A stretch of DNA of 36,356 nucleotides from Hydrogenovibrio sp. UBA650 (GTDB taxonomy: Bacteria > Pseudomonadota > Gammaproteobacteria > Thiomicrospirales > Thiomicrospiraceae), in the NCBI GenBank assembly GCA_002299245.1, contig DBOI01000025.1:1-36356 (forward strand), in the 5' to 3' direction. The position numbers and the translations under genes are program-made. Position 1 is the first letter of the stretch. The number at the start of each line of letters is the position of its first letter. Of this stretch, positions 32,212 to 36,356 are shown in pieces. The notes beneath the pieces are model-generated. The model was not told the DNA's origin, made no database searches, and saw only the letters and a list, made by a program, of their open reading frames with translations.

Positions 32212-33522
32212 ATGAAAACAGTCAAAGTCGGTCTACTTGGAATGGGAACAGTTGGTGGAGGAACCGTTGATATCCTTACCAATACGATTTCTGAAATTGA
32301 GAGACGATTAGGACAAACCATTGAAGTAGCAATTATTGCTGTTCGTGATCTAAACCGTCCTCGTGCTGTTGATACAACTGGTATTACCCTAACGGATAAT
32401 ACGGCTGACGTTGTTAACCATCCTGATGTTGATATTGTTGTTGAATTGATGGGCGGAACAGGCCTGGCAAAAGAGCTCCTAGAAACGGCTCTTAAGAATA
32501 AAAAACATGTTGTCACCGCAAACAAAGCACTGATCGCTGAACATGGTAATGAACTATTCGCTCTAGCGCGTGAAAATGGCGTGATGATCAACTACGAAGC
32601 CGCGGTTGCTGGTGGTATTCCAGTAATTAAAGCAATGCGTGAAGGCCTAGCTGGTAACGAGATTGAGTGGGTTGCAGGTATTATCAATGGTACTGGTAAC
32701 TACATTCTTACTGAGATGAAAAAGCCGGGTGCTGACTTTGCTCAAGTACTTAAAGTGGCTCAAGAACTTGGTTACGCAGAAGCAGATCCAACTTTTGATG
32801 TTGAAGGTATCGATGCTGCGCACAAGCTGACGATTCTGGCTTCTATCGCGTTTGGTATTGAGCTACAGTTCAACAAAACCTACACCGAAGGAATCAGCAA
32901 AATCACAGCGGATGACATCCGTTTTGCTGACCAACTGGGTTATGAAATCAAGCACCTTGGTGTTGCGAGCCGTGCTGAAAACGGTTTCTCTTTGCGTGTT
33001 CACCCAACTATGGTGCCAAAAGATGTGCTGATCGCCAATGTAAACGGCGTAATGAACGCGGTAATGGCTAAGGGTAATCATGTTGGGCCAACTATGTATT
33101 ACGGTCCAGGTGCGGGTGCTGGCCCAACTGCGAGTGCAGTTGTTGCTGATATTATCGATACTATTCGCTGGCAGGATCAGCCTCAGGAAGATCAAGTTCC
33201 AGGCCTGGGTTTCAGAGCAGATCAACTTGAATCAGCTCCAGTCGTATCAATTGAAGAGATCGAAACTGCATACTACATTCGCTGCTTTGCAAAAGATCAC
33301 GCCGGTGTACTGGCTAAAGTAACAGGTATTATGGCGGATTCTGGAATTAGTATTGAGCATGTTCATCAGGAACCATGTCAGCAGAACCCGGACGATGCAA
33401 CCCTGGTTATGATCACTAATACGGTCAAAGAAGCCAAAATCAATCAAGCGATTGCACAGCTTGATGGTCTCGCAGACATCGATGGCGAAATTATGCGAAT
33501 TCGCATTGAATCGCTTGGCTAA
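32212..33522 (+). CDS. hom: Homoserine dehydrogenase
   Basis: This monofunctional homoserine dehydrogenase has 436 residues. It reduces aspartate semialdehyde to homoserine on the way to threonine and methionine. The N-terminal Rossmann motif is GLLGMGTVGGGTVD. VTANKALIAEHG, EAAVAGGIPVIKAMREGLAGNE and GTGNYILTEM form the catalytic core. The last 85 residues are an ACT domain (YYIRCFAKDHAGVLAKVTGIM), the usual site for threonine feedback. AGGAAA precedes the ATG. A strong terminator follows the stop. Confidence 0.97.
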   Translation: MKTVKVGLLGMGTVGGGTVDILTNTISEIERRLGQTIEVAIIAVRDLNRPRAVDTTGITLTDNTADVVNHPDVDIVVELMGGTGLAKELLETALKNKKHVVTANKALIAEHGNELFALARENGVMINYEAAVAGGIPVIKAMREGLAGNEIEWVAGIINGTGNYILTEMKKPGADFAQVLKVAQELGYAEADPTFDVEGIDAAHKLTILASIAFGIELQFNKTYTEGISKITADDIRFADQLGYEIKHLGVASRAENGFSLRVHPTMVPKDVLIANVNGVMNAVMAKGNHVGPTMYYGPGAGAGPTASAVVADIIDTIRWQDQPQEDQVPGLGFRADQLESAPVVSIEEIETAYYIRCFAKDHAGVLAKVTGIMADSGISIEHVHQEPCQQNPDDATLVMITNTVKEAKINQAIAQLDGLADIDGEIMRIRIESLG

Positions 33523-33555
33523 GCTATTGTTAAGTAATTAAAAAACCTAAACCAG

Positions 33556-33581
33556 AAAGTCGGGCATGTCCCGACTTTTTT
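33556..33581 (+). terminator. Rho-independent terminator after hom
   Basis: AAAGTCGGG (33556-33564) pairs perfectly with CCCGACTTT (33570-33578) around CATGT. The T run extends to 33581. It stands 34 bases after the hom stop and only 15 before the next ATG, so the following gene depends on read-through or a promoter that overlaps the hairpin. Confidence 0.85.
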
Positions 33582-33595
33582 GACTGGAAAACCAC

Positions 33596-34633
33596 ATGAT
33601 TAACGCTTTAACTTTATGGGCACCTGGCCTGTTAAATTCATTAAGAGTCAAAGAGGCGCAACAAGCTTTGCAGGAATTAAAACTTCCAGCACTGCAAAAT
33701 TTGATTGCCAAGTCTGATCATTTTCCAGTTAAAAAACAGAACTTTTTTCAACAGGCCTCTTTTCTATTTCACCAGGCAGAAACAATGCCGGTTGCAGCAA
33801 CCAATGCTGCGATTGATATTGAAGATGCCAATCTCTCTGAATTTTGGCTAAGAGTTGATCCCGTACAGATGATTCCTGATCGTGATAGCCTGGTGCTTGT
33901 AGCTGCCAAGCATCTTGGAATTGAAGAAGCCGAATCAAAAGCACTGTTACAGAGTTTTAATGAACACTTTAAACAAGACGGCGTGGAATTGATTTGGGGT
34001 GCAACTGATGCTTGGTATCTGTCTATTAAGCAGCCGGTCGATATTCAAACTACAAATCTTGAACTGGTGGACAATAATCCGGTGAATGAGTTTTACCCGC
34101 AAGGTAACGCTGCACAATACTGGCGTCAACTGATTAATGAAACTCAGATGTTGTTCTATACCCATCCAGTCAATGAGGCCAGAAGAGAGAAGGGCTGGCC
34201 TGAAATTAACAGTGTCTGGGTCTGGGGAGAAGGCCTGTTAAAACCGGAAAACATCACCCAGCGTAAAGATGCGGTTATCTGGTCTGAAAATACCTATTTA
34301 CAAGGCTTGGCAAAACAAACAATGGCAGAGAGCCAAAGATCGCCCAGCAACTATGCAGAGTGGTACGGCAGCCAAACAGTAATGACAGATCACAATAAAC
34401 ATCTGATTATGCTTGATGATTTTTTTACAGGCCTTGAAAACCTACAACTAGAAGAGTGGATTGAACTCTTAAAACAGTTGGAAGAAAATTGGTTTATGCC
34501 CATTCTTGAGGCGCTAAAAGATAAACAGATCAACTCACTTTTAATTGACCTGGGATGCGATTATCGCTGCCATATCAAACCAGCTGATTTAAGAAGGTTC
34601 TGGCGATTCCGCAAGGGATTAGATCGGGTCTAA
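33596..34633 (+). CDS. RpfE-like protein (often annotated as cofactor-independent phosphoglycerate mutase homologue)
   Basis: The protein is 345 residues with no signal peptide or membrane segment. FWLRVDPVQMIPDRDSLVLV, FYPQGNAAQYWRQLINETQM and INSVWVWGEGLL are the conserved blocks of the RpfE/Apg family found in Xanthomonas and other Proteobacteria. The family name phosphoglycerate mutase comes from distant similarity to the alkaline-phosphatase-like superfamily, but the metal-ligand pattern of true mutases is not evident here. The biochemical function is therefore uncertain. GGAAA precedes the ATG. It sits between hom and thrC, where recurrent placement suggests a link to threonine metabolism. 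Confidence 0.75.
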   Translation: MINALTLWAPGLLNSLRVKEAQQALQELKLPALQNLIAKSDHFPVKKQNFFQQASFLFHQAETMPVAATNAAIDIEDANLSEFWLRVDPVQMIPDRDSLVLVAAKHLGIEEAESKALLQSFNEHFKQDGVELIWGATDAWYLSIKQPVDIQTTNLELVDNNPVNEFYPQGNAAQYWRQLINETQMLFYTHPVNEARREKGWPEINSVWVWGEGLLKPENITQRKDAVIWSENTYLQGLAKQTMAESQRSPSNYAEWYGSQTVMTDHNKHLIMLDDFFTGLENLQLEEWIELLKQLEENWFMPILEALKDKQINSLLIDLGCDYRCHIKPADLRRFWRFRKGLDRV

Positions 34634-34635
34634 TC

Positions 34636-34664
34636 GCATTTAATCAAGCAACATTAAATGCTTG
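34636..34664. repeat. Two overlapping inverted repeats before thrC
   Basis: GCATTTAAT (34636-34644) and ATTAAATGC (34653-34661) form a perfect 9 bp stem with loop CAAGCAAC. CAAGCA inside that loop (34645-34650) can instead pair with TGCTTG (34659-34664), so the two stems exclude each other. A TATAAT lies just downstream at 34672-34677, followed by the thrC ATG at 34716. The structure could be an operator overlapping the thrC promoter or a small switching hairpin. Confidence 0.45.
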
Positions 34665-34715
34665 AATTCTGTATAATTCCGCACATTATAAAATTGTTAA
34701 CTTATTAGGTTTGTT

Positions 34716-36191
34716 ATGAAATTTATCGAAACTCGTGGCAATGACGGTCAAAGACCTGCTTCTATCACTTTTTCTCAGGCGATTCTAAGCCCAATGTCAT
34801 CATTTGGTGGAATCTACTCTCCAGAGTCTCTGCCTGGTTTTGATCAAGATTTTTTGCAAAATCACATTAACTCAAGCTACAAAACGCTGGCAAAAACGAT
34901 TCTGACAAACTTTGCTATCGATATTGAAGGCGCAGTTATTGACGAAGCTTTAAGCCTTTACGATCACTTTGATGATCCAAATAACCCGGTTCCAGTCGAA
35001 AAGGTTTATGACGACCTGTTTGTCAGTGAACTTTTCCACGGTCCAACTCGTGCATTTAAAGATATGGCGCTACAACCATTTGGTTCGGTACTATCTGCGG
35101 TAGCGGATAAACGCAATGAAAAATACCTGATTCTTGCGGCTACCAGTGGAGATACTGGGCCTGCGGCGCTAGAGACATTCAAAGGCAAGAAAAACGTTCA
35201 AGTTGCCTGTATGTACCCAGATGGTGGAACCTCTGATGTTCAACGTCTGCAAATGGTAACGGAAGATGCTGCAAACCTAAAAGTTATCGGTATTCACGGT
35301 GACTTTGATGATGCACAGTCTGCACTAAAAACGCTACTGACCTCTGAAGCTTTCAATGAGTCGCTACAAGACCACAATATCTCGCTTTCTGCGGCAAATT
35401 CGGTGAACTTTGGGCGTATTATTTTCCAAATCATCTACCACATCTACAGCTACCTACAGCTGGTTCGCAACGATGAGATTACGCTTGGAGATCAAGTCTA
35501 CCTTAATGTACCAAGTGGAAACTTCGGTAATGCACTGGGTGGCTACTATGCAATGAAGATGGGCCTACCGGTTAAACAGATCCATATCGCTTCCAATGCA
35601 AACAACGTCCTAACTCGCCTGATTAACACTGGTGAATATGACTTGCGTGACTCTTCAGTTATTCCAACAACCTCACCAGCAATGGATATTCTTAAGTCTT
35701 CAAATGTAGAGCGTATCCTGTTTGATATGTTCGGTGCTGAGCGCACTAAAGAACTGATGCTGCAACTTGATAGTGACAAATACTACAAGCTGACTGCTGA
35801 AGAGCTGGCTCAGATTCAAGCGATATTTGCTGCCGATTTCTGTACAGATCAAGAGGGCTTGGAATACATTAAACAGGCCTTTGAAGTCAACTATGTAATG
35901 TGCCCACACACTGCAACCTGTTTTAAATCCTACGATACTTGTCGTGAAGATAAGTCAATCAAAACCATTGCCTACGCTACGGCAGAATGGACTAAGTTCT
36001 CACCAGTTGTCGCAAATGCAATTACCGGTGAAAACTTTGAGCACGATAAAGAAGCATTACAAGTGATTGCTGAAAAAGCAAAAGTAACTATGCCAGCTCA
36101 AATTGCAGAACTATTTGATAAGCCAATAGCTCAGAAAACACTGATTGAAAAAACAGAGATTGAAAACGAGATTTTGGCGTTTCTTAAATAA
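34716..36191 (+). CDS. thrC: Threonine synthase
   Basis: ThrC converts O-phosphohomoserine to threonine with pyridoxal phosphate, ending the branch started by hom. The protein has 491 residues, the longer class with the YSPESLP N-terminal segment (SSFGGIYSPESLPGF). The PLP lysine is in FHGPTRAFKDMALQ, ATSGDTGPAALETFKG binds the cofactor phosphate region, and VPSGNFGNALGGYYAMKMG is also diagnostic. No homoserine kinase gene is in the window. The gene is followed within 20 bases by the end of an insertion sequence. Confidence 0.96.
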   Translation: MKFIETRGNDGQRPASITFSQAILSPMSSFGGIYSPESLPGFDQDFLQNHINSSYKTLAKTILTNFAIDIEGAVIDEALSLYDHFDDPNNPVPVEKVYDDLFVSELFHGPTRAFKDMALQPFGSVLSAVADKRNEKYLILAATSGDTGPAALETFKGKKNVQVACMYPDGGTSDVQRLQMVTEDAANLKVIGIHGDFDDAQSALKTLLTSEAFNESLQDHNISLSAANSVNFGRIIFQIIYHIYSYLQLVRNDEITLGDQVYLNVPSGNFGNALGGYYAMKMGLPVKQIHIASNANNVLTRLINTGEYDLRDSSVIPTTSPAMDILKSSNVERILFDMFGAERTKELMLQLDSDKYYKLTAEELAQIQAIFAADFCTDQEGLEYIKQAFEVNYVMCPHTATCFKSYDTCREDKSIKTIAYATAEWTKFSPVVANAITGENFEHDKEALQVIAEKAKVTMPAQIAELFDKPIAQKTLIEKTEIENEILAFLK

Positions 36192-36208
36192 CGTTTAAAT
36201 TAAATTTA

Positions 36209-36356
36209 GGGGCTGACCCAGATAACTAGTTCAGTTCTTTTTTAACCCATTGATTCAATTGTTTTATTTGAATCTTTGAGTCGCTGTTATTAAATCGCCA
36301 CTCACACTCTTTCAAAAAGAGGTGAAACTGGCCTCTTGGAATCCCATTAAATTTGC
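36209..36356 (-). mobile_element. IS1595-family insertion sequence, 3' end (runs off window)
   Basis: GGGGCTGACCCA at 36209-36220 looks like a terminal inverted repeat, and a minus-strand transposase frame ends six bases inside it. The element begins 17 bases after the thrC stop and continues beyond the window, so the other end and the target duplication cannot be checked. Confidence 0.65.
36226..36356 (-). CDS. IS1595-family transposase, C-terminal fragment
   Basis: The last 43 codons on the minus strand read KFNGIPRGQFHLFLKECEWR, then FNN, a short linker, IKQLNQWVKKELN and TAG. KFNG, then FHLFLKECEWRFN, is the conserved C-terminal helix of IS1595-type (ISXO2-like DDE) transposases, including the catalytic-region Glu. 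The frame is intact up to the window edge. Whether the full gene is functional cannot be seen. Confidence 0.75.
   Translation of the reverse strand, partial: KFNGIPRGQFHLFLKECEWRFNNSDSKIQIKQLNQWVKKELN

Noticed and set aside
32193..32591. 132-codon minus-strand frame opposite hom
   Set aside because: It is antisense to strongly conserved hom sequence and lacks a start context or recognisable domain.
1..36356. CRISPR arrays, tRNA or rRNA genes, prophage, toxin-antitoxin or defence genes
   Set aside because: I looked for spaced direct repeats, cloverleaf-type sequences and relevant protein motifs and saw none.

Overview
The window is a 36.4 kb piece of a gammaproteobacterial chromosome with a moderate-to-low GC content. 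Gene content and protein sequences suggest a relative of Thiomicrospira, Hydrogenovibrio or Thiomicrorhabdus. That placement is an inference from overall character, because no ribosomal RNA or other taxonomic marker lies in the window. Nearly everything is housekeeping: translation, envelope assembly, lipid A, nucleotide and amino acid synthesis.

Layout. (1) 1-11102: the end of pyrH, then frr, uppS, cdsA, rseP, bamA, skp, lpxD, fabZ, lpxA, lpxB and rnhB, all on the plus strand and tightly packed. This is the classic ribosome-recycling / outer-membrane-biogenesis / lipid A superoperon. A 265 bp MITE-like element sits exactly at the pyrH-frr junction, and a strong hairpin terminator sits directly in front of the uppS ribosome binding site. 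(2) 11164-19713: a less conserved block between rnhB and accA, where many relatives carry dnaE. It holds a CheV-type chemotaxis protein, a zinc-independent ribosomal protein L36 on the minus strand, a DinG/YoaA helicase, tsaB, a universal stress protein coupled to an unknown exported protein, a frameshifted small cytochrome c, ycaO and a DUF481 outer-membrane protein. (3) 19920-26753: accA, tilS, pyrG, kdsA, eno and ftsB, with a promoter and a structured leader before pyrG. (4) 26762-30729: an Smr-domain protein (minus strand), surE, pcm, a YqaA-type membrane protein, an NlpD-like amidase activator and an Mth938-like protein (minus strand). (5) 30963-36191: alaC, hom, an RpfE-like gene and thrC, i.e. 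alanine and homoserine/threonine synthesis. The 3' end of an IS1595-family transposase gene closes the window.

The most interesting signals are non-coding or concern absent genes. They are the MITE in pyrH-frr; a terminator abutting the uppS Shine-Dalgarno; LexA-type half-sites two helical turns apart in front of the helicase; a poly-A/T tract that breaks a cytochrome c in its signal peptide; a foldable pyrG leader; overlapping inverted repeats before thrC; an over-represented palindromic octamer, CAGGCCTG; and the absence of dxr and of ispD/ispF from the two clusters where relatives usually keep them. I found no CRISPR array, prophage, defence island, tRNA or rRNA, and no clearly new multi-gene system. 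The best candidate for undescribed biology at the protein level is the exported protein at 15915-16751.
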